Shown here in pieces: positions 1 to 10,967 of a stretch of DNA of 64,000 nt. A program made the position numbers and the translations under genes. How positions within the stretch are numbered: position 1 is the stretch's first letter; each line of letters starts with the position of its first letter. The stretch is from Globisporangium splendens (taxonomy: Eukaryota; Oomycota; Peronosporomycetes; Pythiales; Pythiaceae), in NCBI GenBank assembly GCA_006386115.1, contig VFIW01000017.1:186001-250000 (forward strand), read 5' to 3'. The notes under the pieces were generated by a model. That model had not been told where the DNA came from. It worked only from the letters and a program-made list of their open reading frames with translations, and made no database searches.

Positions 1-163
1 GAAAAAACAGTGATGAACACTGCCAATAAAGCTCTTCAACCTAAATTAGCGTTCTAAACATCAACTGCGGAATGCAAATATTTGTGTTAGCCACATAAAA
101 AAGGGACATCAGCTGGAGCTTTTCAGGTCTGGAACAATCCCTCGAACAAGGAAGAAAGGAAAC
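1..163. other. Left edge, no gene recognised
   Basis: This stretch lies upstream of the first gene. I see no coding sequence that I can support; it probably holds the promoter and 5' UTR of the YIPF6-like gene that starts at 164. Confidence 0.4.
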
Positions 164-1301
164 ATGGCGGACGTGGAGCTCGGCAACGCGGCGCCGGCGC
201 CTTCGGCTGCTGCGGAGAAGGACGCGGCGCCGTTCGTATCGGGGAGCATCAGTCTGCCGTCCGCGGAAGAAAACACGCTCGACGAGCCCGTGTCTGCGAC
301 GATCGTGCGTGACGTTTTGTTTAATGAATGTGGCGTTGTGAACAAACGCAATTGGATGTGTGTCGCGTTGCTCGCGTGTTTGCTTACACTACGATGTTGT
401 GTTGCTATGATAGCTTCGTGATGTGCGACTCGTCGCGGGAAAACTGAAAGTCGTGCTCATGCCGCGCAATACGTCGGAAGAGACGCTCACTGCGCTGCGA
501 GACTGTGCGATTTGCTGTGTTTAATTGGTGCTGTTATGTGCGCATTGTGGCTCATATGAATGTTTTCTTGTGTAGGGGATCTATGGGGACCGTTGATGTT
601 GTGCTTGTCGCTCTCTATGTGCGTGCACTTTTGTACCATTATTTATATGGCTATCCTTCACACCAAGATGCTAATTTGTGCTCTTGCATTCTGCTGTCTC
701 ACCTCATTAGCATGCTGAGTATGACAGCGCCATCGCAGCAGTCCGCGATGGTGTTCACTGGCGTGTTTGTGGTGATCTGGGCAGGCGCAGCCATTGTCAC
801 CATCAACGCACAGCTGTTGGGGAGCACCATGTACGTACGCAGCCGGAAACATTTTGGGCGATGGGGTCTTGACTCTTTCTATTTTGCTGACGACGCGTGA
901 CTATGTCACTACTGTGATATATGCACGACATGCTGTAGCTCATTTTTCCAGAGCGTGTGTGTGTTGGGGTACTGCGTGTTCCCGTTGAACATCGCGACGC
1001 TGCTCTGCATGGTGCTGGGTGTCGTGGTCTCCCACATTGTGCTGCGCATGCTGATCGTCGGCATTGGCTTTGTCTGGTCCACGCGAGGTACTGTCTGTAG
1101 CTCTTTGTTGCTTTGTGTTGATGCTGTCAAAGAGCGACTTATACTGATGCAACGCATTCTCTTCTTGCATGTGTGCTGCTGCCATATGTAGCGTCGGTGG
1201 TGTTCATGTCGAAGCTCGTGCCGCCAAAGCGCAAGGCGCTCACGGTCTACCCAGTGCTTCTTTTCTATTTGTTCATTAGCTGGATGGTCTTAATCCAATA
1301 A
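164..1301 (+). CDS. YIPF6: YIPF6-like Yip1-domain Golgi membrane protein
   Basis: Six exons: 164-304, 414-504, 576-618, 711-830, 939-1087, 1192-1301, coding 217 residues. All introns are GT-AG and 70-110 nt. The acidic, alanine-rich N-terminus is followed by family landmarks: TLDEPV, RDWDLWGPLML made across the exon 2/3 join, APSQQSAMVFTGVF, and ISFFQSVCVLGYC made across the exon 4/5 join, then hydrophobic segments to the C-terminus. Yip1-domain proteins are multi-pass membrane proteins of ER-Golgi transport that bind Rab GTPases; this one matches the YIPF6 branch by its loop sequences. The ATG at 164 is the first in frame and gives the usual length. Exon 3 is only 43 nt. Confidence in family is high; the function in this organism is by homology. 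Confidence 0.9.
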
Positions 1302-1450
1302 ACACCCATGGTCTCTTGCATAGGCTAGTACCCAAATGTCCTTTACAAAAACACACATACACTTTTTATGTTAAAAGTACTTAATGCGCATCCAATCACA
1401 ACAAGTACTTTGTCAAATCTCGCACAAATAACATACTTGTTAGATTGCCA

Positions 1451-1464
1451 CTCATTTCTCCATC
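1451..1464 (+). promoter_or_regulatory. Possible oomycete-type initiator
   Basis: The sequence CTCATTTCTCCATC resembles the TCATTYY-N-CA initiator described for oomycete core promoters. It lies about 66-79 nt before the ATG at 1530. It is a short match seen by eye only. Confidence 0.3.
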
Positions 1465-1529
1465 CATCACTTTCCTCCCATTTTCAGAAACATCCATCCA
1501 TCCACAAGCAACCCATTCATCCATTCAGC

Positions 1530-2438
1530 ATGAGCGGAACGGCTGCGAACCAACTGGAGAAGCTGATCGCCGACATCGAGACGGAGTTGGGCATCGACGC
1601 CAACACGCCGATCGGCAAGACGGAGACGACTCCTGCTGCTGTTGCCGCGTCGTCGGAGCCAAAGCCGAAGACCAAGAAGGAGAAAGGTCCCAAGCCTGCG
1701 CCTGCCAAGAAGGCGGCCGCGCCGGCCGATGCCGACCAGCCTGAGATCACGAAGCTCGACATCCGCGTTGGCAAGATCGTCAAGGTGTGGAAGCACGACA
1801 CTGCCGACAAGTGAGTTGTTCTCTTGTTATTATTTGCTGTACAGAACAGCGCGTGCTCTCTCATATGGACGATGATGCTGACTGATATGGCTCTGATTGT
1901 GCGCTTCTTGTGTGGAAACGAAGGCTTTACTGCGAAGAAATCGACGTGGTACGTGCGCACAATGACGCTCTGATGCTGTGTTAATACCTGTATTTGCTTA
2001 CTTGCTTTCGTATGGATGTCTGTGATGTAGGGTGAGGACGAGCCACGTCAGATCGCGAGTGGGCTCGTGTACCACTACTCGTTGGAGGAGATGCAGGACC
2101 GCCGCATCCTCGTGCTCTGCAACCTGAAGCCGCGCAACTTGGTGGGCTTCAAGAGCCACGGCATGGTCATGTGCGCGGCCGTGCCCATCGAAGGCGGCAA
2201 GGAGAAGGTGGCGTTCGTGGACCCTCCAGCCGATGCCAAGATCGGCGAGCGCATTGTCTTCGACGGCTTGACCGGCGAGCCATACACGCCTGCGCAGGTC
2301 GAGAAGAAGAAGGTGCTCGTGAACATTGGCGAGGACATGAAGACCGACGCCAGCGGAGTCGCCAAGTGGAAGGACCATGTGTTCAACACCTCGGCTGGTC
2401 CATGCACGGCTCCTGTCGTGAACGGCGTCATTAGATAA
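1530..2438 (+). CDS. AIMP1/p43 (Arc1-like) tRNA-binding protein
   Basis: Three exons: 1530-1810, 1924-1948 (only 25 nt), 2031-2438, coding 237 residues. Residues 1-70 are a Lys/Pro/Ala-rich linker. From about residue 73 there is a full EMAP-II/tRNA-binding OB fold: ITKLDIRVGKIVKVW, then LYCEEIDVGE formed across both introns, SGLVYHYSLEEMQDRR, LCNLKPRNLVG, and FDGLTGEP. In other eukaryotes this domain belongs to AIMP1 or Arc1, which deliver tRNA to aminoacyl-tRNA synthetases in the cytosol. No synthetase catalytic domain is attached, so it is a cofactor rather than a MetRS or TyrRS. The 3' end converges on the condensin gene 186 nt away. Confidence 0.9.
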
Positions 2439-2623
2439 GCATGAGCGCATCGTACACCGCAAGGCGTTCTTGTCTGCGCTGTTCGTATTGAACTCTCGTC
2501 TTCCTGGTGGCGTTTTGATCTTGCGAGGGAAGACAGAATGCAGCGCAAAAGAGAAAAAACACACACAGATTTTATTACAAACAGCCTTGATACGTACTGC
2601 AGGGAGGTGAAGTCCCCAGCTGG

Positions 2624-5600
2624 CTAGTTTCGCTTGCGCTTGGTGGTGGTCTTGGCGCCATCGTCCTTGGCTCTTGATTTCTTCTTGGGAGACGTCGTTT
2701 TCTCACCAGCCTTCTTTTTGGATTTCTTCTTCAGAGGCAGCTGAACAAACTCTTCTTCCTCTTCTCCTTCGTGCTCAGGGGCTGACTGTTTTGGCTTTGC
2801 ATTTGATTTCGGCTTTCGACTCTTGGGTTCCTTCTCAGCAGGAGAGTTTTCGGACGAGTCACCACCGTCTGCATAGTCCAATTCCTTCTGCATGCTTTGC
2901 TCCAAATCCTCTTGTGTGAACGTGCTTCCCTTCTTCTTGCCCTCCGTCTTCTTGCTTTTCGTCACCGTGGGAGACTTCACCACTACTTGCCAGCTATCCC
3001 CCGAGCGAGCCGGAAGGTCCTTGTTCGGAGAAAAGAGCATGATATTCGCTGCATCTTCCAGCACTTGATTGAGACTAGCTCGTTTCTCGATGACACGGAG
3101 AGGCGACTCCACCGCCATACGCCGTCTTCGGCGTGCACCCTTTGTCTTCTTGGCCTTTTTGCCATCAGCACCTTCCCGTAGACGAGGAGTAGAATCCGGC
3201 TCGACCATCGGGGTTTCGCTTACTTCCAGCATGTTAAACGGAGTCGTAGTCGGAAGTCGGGTAGGCGAAGGAGTCTTTGGTGGAGTAGCTGGAGTCGCAG
3301 TTGGCGCAATCGGAGCTGTTGTTGCGGCGTTCAGCTGGCGTTGTTGCTGTTCAAGATGTTTCTTGTGATGCAGCTCAAACTGCCGCATGTCGTATTCAAC
3401 TTCCATCGCCATTTGAGGGTCTGCGCTCAGAATGTCTTTCACTTCTTGCCGATACAACTTGAAAAGCTCGTGGAAATAGTGCTGCAGGTACCGCATCAAT
3501 GGACTGCGCTTCGACTCCAGCTTGTGTTTCAACCCGATCAAAATGGGAACCACGTTTTCGAGGAAGTTTTTCTTCGACATCTTTGAAAGAAGCTTACCCT
3601 TAGCTGCTGCCAACTGCGTAGACACGCTGCCACTGTTCCCACTGGTGTCGATATTCGCATCAGCACCACCCTCTTCACCATCAACGTCATCTTCGCCGTC
3701 CTTTGACGCAGATAGCTTGATGTCAGACGAACACAAAATGGCGAACGTGTCTTTCAGCACAGCCTCGGTACCGTGGTCGGTGATTTCAGATGGATTCTTG
3801 CAGAGCACAAGCTTTCCGTCGGTAACTTCTTCCAAGATCTCATTGCACAGCTTCATCGATATCTGCAGCTTCTGTTCATCCGACATGTTTTGCAGCAAAA
3901 ATCGGTACAGCTGGAAACGCTGAGGAAAGCGCGCATTACCGGGTAGAGCAATCTCTTCGACTCCTTCTCTATCCATCGTAAAGTTCGTTTGACCTTTGTA
4001 ATTGTTGAACACGAAGATCATCTCGACGAACTTGTTCGAGAACAAGTGAGGGGACTTTTGCCGCAGGGGACCACACAGAACATGACGAGCCAGATTGGCC
4101 AGCTCCTCGTCTTCATCCACAACCGCGCGAATGAAAAACCGCAGCAACGACTCCCGCCACTTGATATAATCTTGCAAGATCAGCTGAGAAAACAGCAATA
4201 GCGCACTTCGTCGAATAAGGGGACTGTCATCTAACAGAGACAAAGCAATTGTTGGGATATATGCATCCACCAACGATGTGTATCGGATGCACAGATCTCC
4301 AAGGATGAGCAGAATATTCGACCGGATGTCTTGGATTTTGCACGTTCGAAGCTCGCGGATCAACATCGTGATGCAGCTCTTTGCAAGATCTTGGTCGCGA
4401 AGGCACAGTTTGCCCAGAGTCACAAAGGCGCACACTCGAATCGGAGTCGGGATGTCTGTTGGCTCTGGAGAATCGGCGGCGGCGTCTTCTTCAGGGTCTT
4501 TCTGTGAAGCCATTTGACTCAACATGTTCGGTACAATCTGAGGAGGAAGGAAAAGCTGGACAAGTGCTTTCAAGCTTGGACCGACTGGAAGCAATGCAAT
4601 TTCAGACGGATCTCGGCTCTTGTCGTCATCTTTGTTGAATTCTAGCAACGCAACCTCGCCGACAGAAATCAATTGCTTCTGGATAAGCTGCGTTTGATCC
4701 AACACTTTTTGAGGATCTTTTTCAAGGCACATTTGGAGGTTGGATTCGCACAGATCAAGCAACTTTTTTCCCCAGACGAAACTGATCTCTCTCCCCGCCT
4801 CTGCGTTTGGCGCTTTCGATTTGCAAATGCTGTTCAATGCCAGGATGGCATCCGCAATCACATTCAACGGGATCGCAAACGCATGCAAGGATGCTAGGAT
4901 ACTGTCCCCAATCGCTTTTGCTTCTTGAGCCTCAATCACGGGTGACAATGCGGCGACCACGCGTAAGATACGCTTTGATCCATTGTTGAATTCAGCCGGC
5001 AGCTCTTGCTTTTGTAGCTTGTTCCAGCATCCCACCACAACTTCCAGATTCTCTTTATCGATCTTCGCTGTCTCGATCAGTTTGCCGGTATGGGCGAGCT
5101 CTTCCAGAACGACCCAGCTGAAGTCCCAAAAACGCGTCAGATCTCGATCGGTACTGGCATTTTCATCTTCGTTTGTTGCGGAGTTGACGCATTCCTTGAT
5201 AGCGTACATACAAGCACGTGTGATCCTTTTCATCTCGATCTTGTCTTCTTTGATAAGGATTCGAAGCGCTTTTTGGACGCACCGAACCATCACGCCGTCG
5301 AGATGACCCACAAGATTCCACACAGAGTGTAACGCATTGCGGCGCGCTGTACTCTTTCGGACATTGTACCACGATAGTATCCTCTCAAAAATCAACTTGT
5401 TGGTCCACTCCAACGAAGACGCTTGAACACTGACTTCAGGATCTGCGCACAGCGGCAGAACGCCCAAGTTCCACAGCTTTTGCACTTCGTCATCTTCAGG
5501 AAATTTGAGTAAGATTGCTGAGAGCGACTTGATTGCTTGAACACGAACTAGGAGCGATGAATCGGTGCACCTACAATGAATATCAAACAAATCCTTCCTC

Positions 5601-7483
5601 ATTGAGGACAGAATTGGTCCTGATCGAACGGTCAACAGCGCCTCAAGCGCCTGGATCGCTGCCTTGCGAACAAATGTTTTCTCGTCGAGCAAGCTCTCAC
5701 GAAAAAGCTCGATCAAGCGACGCATCAGCGGTGATTCTTCGGCAGTCTTCTTCCCATCCAGACCCACAGATCGAGTGTAAAGAAGCTTCTGAAGTGAGAC
5801 TGCAATGTTTTGGGTTCCATCGCTTTCTTCGTTCCCATCCATCTCTGCATCTTTATCATCATCACTATCGGCTTCGTTCGACTCCGCCTCTTCACTTGGC
5901 ACCGCCATGTTCGACAAACCCAGCGTCAGAGCAGACGAAATTCCAGCAATCGCCTTGGCACGAACGGCAGAAATTTTGTCTCTTGATCGGTCAATCAAAA
6001 CATCGAGCAACGGACCCACTCCAGAAAACGGAATAAGTTCTTGAGAAATACTGCTGGGCTCTTTCCAAAATTCTGGCTGGAGCACGAATCTGCCAATCAG
6101 TTCCACGGCAAACTGTCGATACTTTGCGTTCACGTTTCTGGAATAACTGGAAAGGAAACGCGCTAGTCGAACACGCTCTTCGTCGTGGAAGCCATGATCG
6201 CCGTTCACAGCACCACCGATCGCGATTGAGAACGCATACGAAAGCACACGTTGTCTTTCTTCCGAACGCTCTGGTGCTTTTAAGCAAATGTTCTGAAGCA
6301 ATCCCAGCTTGAGCAGAGACCCCTGGTGCTGAATTTCTTCGCGCTCCTCATTGTCGTCATTTGCACTCGCATAGATAATGCGCTCTGCTCGACTGATGAC
6401 TTCAATGGCCAGTTTGTGGAACCGCAACGCACAGCGGTTTTCTATCGCCAAAGACTCTTGCATAACGACACCCGGGACGTAGCAGTGGACGATCACACGG
6501 GCAATCTGCACCATGCTCCCGTGAACCCCGTTCAGTAAGCTTGACACTACCTTAAGCGATTTGTCGGTCACAGCACTGCCAACATCATCGTCCAAAACGG
6601 TGTTTTGCAAGTGAATGACCATTTCGATCGTTGGAATAATCGATTCGGTACTTGACGCAAGCGAGAAATTTTCCAAAAATGTCCCCATCATCTCGAACAA
6701 ATCGAGCCCGAGCTTGTTCATCTTTTGCTGCAACTCGGAAATATCTTCTTCGCTCTCTTGCTGCTTGCCTTTTCGTTTCGCTGCTTTCTGCTTCTGTTTG
6801 AGAGTACGCTGTCTCGCAGACACTCGTCGGCTGGCCGCAGCTCCGCTGTTTGCCGCGATGGCATCTGCCCTCACCAATGCGATCCATTTCTTCAGCACAT
6901 CCAGCACTTGACGATACACATACGGCATGAAGATTCCGTACGCTGATCCGCCAGGAATCTGGAGCCACGTCAGATACACTTTACTCGCCAGCAGCGCCTT
7001 GGCGAGCGCTCTTCGTTTATCTTCTTCGTCCAGTTTCGAGTACACGTCACGAATATTGATCGTTCCCTGGAGCAGCGTGAAAAACGTCCGATACACGGCA
7101 ATCGAATGCGCGCGCTCGTTCTCGTTCCCGACAACCGCAGTGATTGCATCCTCGGACGCGAAAAACTCCCACAGTTGCGCGACCTCGGGCACCGTCAACA
7201 AGGCGTGGTCGCTGCTGAGTCGCTCGTTGCACAGCGGCATGTGGTCGGCGGCCGCGAGATGCTTGCGCAGATACTTTGTCAGCGCGTGGTCGACGCTGCG
7301 CAGCTGGCCGACCGTCACGTTCTCCACGAAGTCCGGGAAGAGCGCGTCGTCGCTCTCCGTGGTCTCGTCGGCAGTGAGCACGGCCGTGCCGCCCGTGTTG
7401 AAGAGCGACGCGACCATGTCCTCGGGCACCTCATTGAGCTCGAGCGCTCGCAGCGCCGCGACGAGCTCCTGCTCCAGCTCCAT
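2624..7483 (-). CDS. NCAPD3: Condensin II complex subunit D3 (HEAT-repeat protein)
   Basis: A single uninterrupted reading frame of 1,619 residues. The frame is open further upstream to 7666, but the ATG at 7483 is preferred: it begins MELEQELVAALRALEL, and the upstream residues look non-coding. HEAT repeats fill much of the protein. The family core at about residues 1010-1200 reads VCAFVTLGKLCLRDQDLAK, LCIRYTSLVDAYIP and IFVFNNYKGQ, which match NCAPD3 rather than condensin I D2. The C-terminal ~200 residues are Lys/Ser/Pro-rich, ending in a basic KRKRN-type tail that could be a nuclear localisation signal. Condensin II compacts and organises chromosomes in the nucleus. An intact 4.9-kb frame here is a useful quality control for the broken dynein gene. 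Confidence 0.93.
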   Translation of the reverse strand: MELEQELVAALRALELNEVPEDMVASLFNTGGTAVLTADETTESDDALFPDFVENVTVGQLRSVDHALTKYLRKHLAAADHMPLCNERLSSDHALLTVPEVAQLWEFFASEDAITAVVGNENERAHSIAVYRTFFTLLQGTINIRDVYSKLDEEDKRRALAKALLASKVYLTWLQIPGGSAYGIFMPYVYRQVLDVLKKWIALVRADAIAANSGAAASRRVSARQRTLKQKQKAAKRKGKQQESEEDISELQQKMNKLGLDLFEMMGTFLENFSLASSTESIIPTIEMVIHLQNTVLDDDVGSAVTDKSLKVVSSLLNGVHGSMVQIARVIVHCYVPGVVMQESLAIENRCALRFHKLAIEVISRAERIIYASANDDNEEREEIQHQGSLLKLGLLQNICLKAPERSEERQRVLSYAFSIAIGGAVNGDHGFHDEERVRLARFLSSYSRNVNAKYRQFAVELIGRFVLQPEFWKEPSSISQELIPFSGVGPLLDVLIDRSRDKISAVRAKAIAGISSALTLGLSNMAVPSEEAESNEADSDDDKDAEMDGNEESDGTQNIAVSLQKLLYTRSVGLDGKKTAEESPLMRRLIELFRESLLDEKTFVRKAAIQALEALLTVRSGPILSSMRKDLFDIHCRCTDSSLLVRVQAIKSLSAILLKFPEDDEVQKLWNLGVLPLCADPEVSVQASSLEWTNKLIFERILSWYNVRKSTARRNALHSVWNLVGHLDGVMVRCVQKALRILIKEDKIEMKRITRACMYAIKECVNSATNEDENASTDRDLTRFWDFSWVVLEELAHTGKLIETAKIDKENLEVVVGCWNKLQKQELPAEFNNGSKRILRVVAALSPVIEAQEAKAIGDSILASLHAFAIPLNVIADAILALNSICKSKAPNAEAGREISFVWGKKLLDLCESNLQMCLEKDPQKVLDQTQLIQKQLISVGEVALLEFNKDDDKSRDPSEIALLPVGPSLKALVQLFLPPQIVPNMLSQMASQKDPEEDAAADSPEPTDIPTPIRVCAFVTLGKLCLRDQDLAKSCITMLIRELRTCKIQDIRSNILLILGDLCIRYTSLVDAYIPTIALSLLDDSPLIRRSALLLFSQLILQDYIKWRESLLRFFIRAVVDEDEELANLARHVLCGPLRQKSPHLFSNKFVEMIFVFNNYKGQTNFTMDREGVEEIALPGNARFPQRFQLYRFLLQNMSDEQKLQISMKLCNEILEEVTDGKLVLCKNPSEITDHGTEAVLKDTFAILCSSDIKLSASKDGEDDVDGEEGGADANIDTSGNSGSVSTQLAAAKGKLLSKMSKKNFLENVVPILIGLKHKLESKRSPLMRYLQHYFHELFKLYRQEVKDILSADPQMAMEVEYDMRQFELHHKKHLEQQQRQLNAATTAPIAPTATPATPPKTPSPTRLPTTTPFNMLEVSETPMVEPDSTPRLREGADGKKAKKTKGARRRRRMAVESPLRVIEKRASLNQVLEDAANIMLFSPNKDLPARSGDSWQVVVKSPTVTKSKKTEGKKKGSTFTQEDLEQSMQKELDYADGGDSSENSPAEKEPKSRKPKSNAKPKQSAPEHEGEEEEEFVQLPLKKKSKKKAGEKTTSPKKKSRAKDDGAKTTTKRKRN

Positions 7484-8068
7484 CTCTCTCTCTCTTTCCA
7501 GTATGACGAGTGCGGAATGGATGGGCTTGGCTTTTTGGCGGGACGATGGAAGGCGTTCAAACTCAAACGCGCAAGTACCTCCCACAGTCGAATTGCTTGT
7601 ATATGGAACCCTTTGTAATATGATACTTGTTGGGATATATAAATCGAAAAGGTGCAGCACAGACACTGTCGAAAATCGCTTCCACCTTTCATTTCTTATG
7701 GTAAAGCGTTCCTTTGCTGTCGAACCACCCTTTGCATTTACTGCACAGCATGCATTGATCTGTCAGAGGTGTGCTTGATGCTTGGGGGCTACTATTGCGG
7801 GGCAACGACCAACACTCGCACTTCAACTCGTGTATAAAATTAGCGAGTCAAACGAAACGATTTCCATGATCCTGAAGCGCATTTATAGAAAGCGGCCACC
7901 CCATCTACATGCGTGTGTGCGTGTGTGCGTGCATGCGCGCCACACGAGCGTCGATTGAGTCGCCGCTAACAATCTGCTTGCCTCTCACTCAGTGGCAGAA
8001 CGCGCGACTGCAGAGCCACGCGCTGGTGGTGTATGCACTGTACCCACCGTCGCGCGTGGTCATGAATC
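7484..8068. other. Divergent intergenic region
   Basis: This separates the condensin gene (-) and the channel gene (+), so it should carry both promoters. It holds a short CT-rich tract at 7484-7498 and alternating GT-rich sequence near 7911-7932. No gene is supported. Confidence 0.5.
7508..7520 (-). promoter_or_regulatory. Possible initiator for the condensin gene
   Basis: On the minus strand this reads CCATTCCGCACTC, close to the oomycete initiator (YCATTYYNCA). It lies about 25 nt upstream of the ATG at 7483 and supports that start over the longer frame. Visual match only. Confidence 0.3.
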
Positions 8069-10675
8069 ATGGAGCGGAGCAGCGAGCTGGCATTCATGGC
8101 GCGACAAGCCGAGCGCGCACACATGACGGGGCTGTCGCCCATTGAAGAAATGCGGATCGCGCAAAATGAACTGCGCGCGAAAGCTTCAAAAGAGATCGTG
8201 CGTGTCTGTGTTTGGCGTTGCCAGATTATGATCTGCGTTGTTTCCATTGAACAGCACGCGCGCTAACAGAATTGTGCATGACAGTTTTCCGAGAAATCGC
8301 GGTTCCAGACGAGTTTCCAAAAGCTGATCTCAACCAAAGAAGTGGTGCGCAAACTGAAAAACAGAGCCAAAGTTGCCGTTGCTCCATCGAAAACTGAGGT
8401 GCAAGATGACCGTTTGGAGCGCGACATGGACGAGTTGACACCAGGTTGGTGTCCACGGACATTTTTCATCCGATCGCACCTGCTGATATGCTGATGTCTA
8501 TGTCCTTGCATATCCACTGCAGCGGAGGCACTCAGCTTTGCCGAATCCGTGACGAAGAAAGAGTCGCGGATGTTTGAAAAAGAGATGGAGTGTGAAGAAT
8601 CGAGGCTCCCGCTGTACGTCATCTCTCCGCATGGGAAGTTCCGCTTGCGCTGGGACCTACTCTCAGATCTGCTTATTTCATGTACGTACACTATCCATGC
8701 GACTGCTTCATGCTGCATTCTCTTGCCAGATGGAGGACTAGTGATTTGACCTCGGATGTGTGCTTGGTCGTAGATAATGGGATTATTATTCCTGTAAGAC
8801 TATCCATCTGCACCAGTGTGTGCACCACGCCACGACTCGGCAAACTCACTAGAACATCATTTCTCTTCTTTTTTCCCTGCAGTTCCAAATCGCATTTGGG
8901 AACGCCATATCGGCTTCTGTCACATGGGTCGACGAGTTCCAGCACTTTGTGGATGCTTTCTTCCTGACAGACATTGTGAGTGTATGGTCTTTTGGCACGA
9001 TGACTCGGCATATCACCATTTTGATTAATGATACTCATGCGCGCACAGATCATCGCATTCTTGTCCGCATACGAAGACAATGGACGAATAGAGCACCGTT
9101 TGAACGCGATCGCCGCGAAATATGTGAAGTCGTGGTTCGCAGTCGATCTGATTTCTGCATTCCCAATCTATTTGATCCAAGACGAGTACTCTCGCATTCC
9201 CCAGTTGACACGGCTTTCTCGTCTCTTCCGACTGCTTCGGCTCTTTCGGATGCTCACAATCCGCCGCATTCTCAACAGGTAAAGCAATTTCGTCTGATCT
9301 CTGCCGCATTGCTGCTCCCTTAACATGCCATTGTGAAACAATGTGTCTGGCTATGTATGTGCAGGTTAGAATACGCACTGCTCCTCCGGTCGACTGTAAG
9401 CAGCATCGTTAAATTTTGTTTTCTGGTATGCTTCACATCGCATTGGATGAGGTAAATGCTTGCCTTTCAGATCCCTTTGTCGCGAGCGTTGTGTGTACAC
9501 TAAATGTTTCTGTGTTGTGTGACAGTTGTTTTTTCTACTTGATTGGCGAAGGAAAAAGCAATGGATGGGTAGCTGCTCACGGCATTTCCGATTCCAGTCT
9601 ATACGTGAAATACGTCACTGCATTCTATTGGTCTATCATGACAATGTAGGTATTTCTGGTCTTCCATCGGTAATGTGTGAGGTTGCTCAGAAGTGCTATT
9701 TGCGTGGCTATGCTATGGATGTTACTTTTGTGTAGGACAACAGTGGGGTATGGAGATGTCCACCCGTGTACTACCAATGAGCGGATCTTCGCAATTGTCG
9801 CCATGATAATCGGCGCGTGGATTTTTGCGTACGGGATCACCAACGTGGTCGCTATGGTTGCGAACTTAAACGCTGCCGAAGCTGTGTTTCATTTGAAGAT
9901 GGACGAATTGAATGATTACATGGAGGCACGACAACTTCCCGTTCAACTGTGTTTCGAGATACGAGAGTTTTTCTTCAATGCACGGATGTCAACCGAGACG
10001 AAGCTGTCGAATGAAGGGAAAATTTTGACCGAACTTTCGGCACTACTTCGTTCGAAAATTGCGTTCGCGATCAGTGACAGTGTGTTGAGCAAGATGCCGT
10101 TTTTCATTGGTGCGGATCATAATTTCCTCATAGAGCTCGCGCTGAGTATGCGAATGGTGTGCTTTCCATCCATGGAAGAAGTGATCCTGGAAGGTGAGAT
10201 TGGTGAAGAGATGTTCTTCATTTTCCGAGGGGTCGTAGAAATCGTGAAAGAAGGTGTCCAGTTAGAGCTGCTCGGACAAAAGCAGTATTTTGGAGAAATG
10301 GTGATCCTGAATCAGAACTGTTTGCGAACAGCCACGGTTCGAACACTCTGCTTTTGTGAGCTGCGCATGCTGACGCGAGAGAAGTTTCTCATCGCATTGG
10401 CACACTTTCCGGCGATGAAGCAGCGGATCGCTAAGATTGTCGACAAGCGGGCGAAGCGGAGACCAACGGCGTCCTCGCAGCCACCATCCACACGGCGTGT
10501 AAGTTCATCTTCATCTTTGGACAAAATAGCGGCTACGCTTCCGACCACCATGGACGAGAAGACAACGCGAGAGATCACAATGCCGATCCCTGAGACAACA
10601 CTGAATCGGATCAGTCAGTTGAACACGAGCTTCTCTGGGACCTACCGCAACACGGCAGCTGAAGGAGATCTGTAA
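8069..10675 (+). CDS. Cyclic-nucleotide-gated/HCN-type K+ channel
   Basis: Nine exons: 8069-8197, 8285-8444, 8523-8681, 8774-8793 (20 nt), 8883-8975, 9049-9278, 9365-9451, 9526-9645, 9736-10675, coding 645 residues. The N-terminus is cytosolic, then S1 (FRLRWDLLSDLLIS), a charged S4 rich in Arg (LSRLFRLLRLFRMLTIRR), and the pore helix and filter TTVGYGD at about residues 334-340, which indicates K+ selectivity. A C-linker is followed by a cyclic-nucleotide-binding domain (about 455-560) with FGEM and RTATV of the phosphate-binding cassette. It is a plasma-membrane channel opened by voltage and/or cyclic nucleotide. The 20-nt exon is needed to complete S1-S2. The TAA at 10673 is followed by 43 open codons in the same frame, so the C-terminus may be truncated (see findings). 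Confidence 0.88.
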
Positions 10676-10807
10676 AGCATTCAAACGAAGGTCAACACGA
10701 TGATTCAGCGGCAGGATTCGTTAGCAGTGCTTCTGGAAGATATGGAAGGTCGGACGGCAGAAGCCAATCAGCGGTACGCGCCTCGGCCGTCATTGCGTGC
10801 TTTATAG
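10676..10807 (+). other. Open frame continuing past the channel stop codon
   Basis: After the TAA at 10673-10675 the same frame stays open for 43 codons to a TAG at 10805-10807. The residues (IQTKVNTMIQRQDSLAVLL, then EDMEGRTAEANQR) are amphipathic and look like a coiled coil, not like intergenic DNA. It is probably a former C-terminal extension of the channel. No suitable intron removes the TAA and keeps this frame. Confidence 0.5.
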
Positions 10808-10967
10808 CACCAAAGCTCTCACCGAGTAGAGGTCATTGCATCAATCAATGCAAATGAAAGTTTTGAAAGAACAACTTCCAGAATAATGAATGCCAAGCAC
10901 CAATCAATTAACACTGATGCTTGGTGTGTCTAGGTTTTGAAGCAACGCAGTAAAACAAATGCAGCTT

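Noticed and set aside
5533..6036. Open frames opposite the condensin gene
   Set aside because: Low-quality composition and fully inside a conserved coding region on the other strand.
7481..7666. Longer N-terminus of the condensin D3 protein
   Set aside because: The first 61 codons overlap a CT-rich tract and initiator-like sequence and do not resemble the family; the ATG at 7483 is better.
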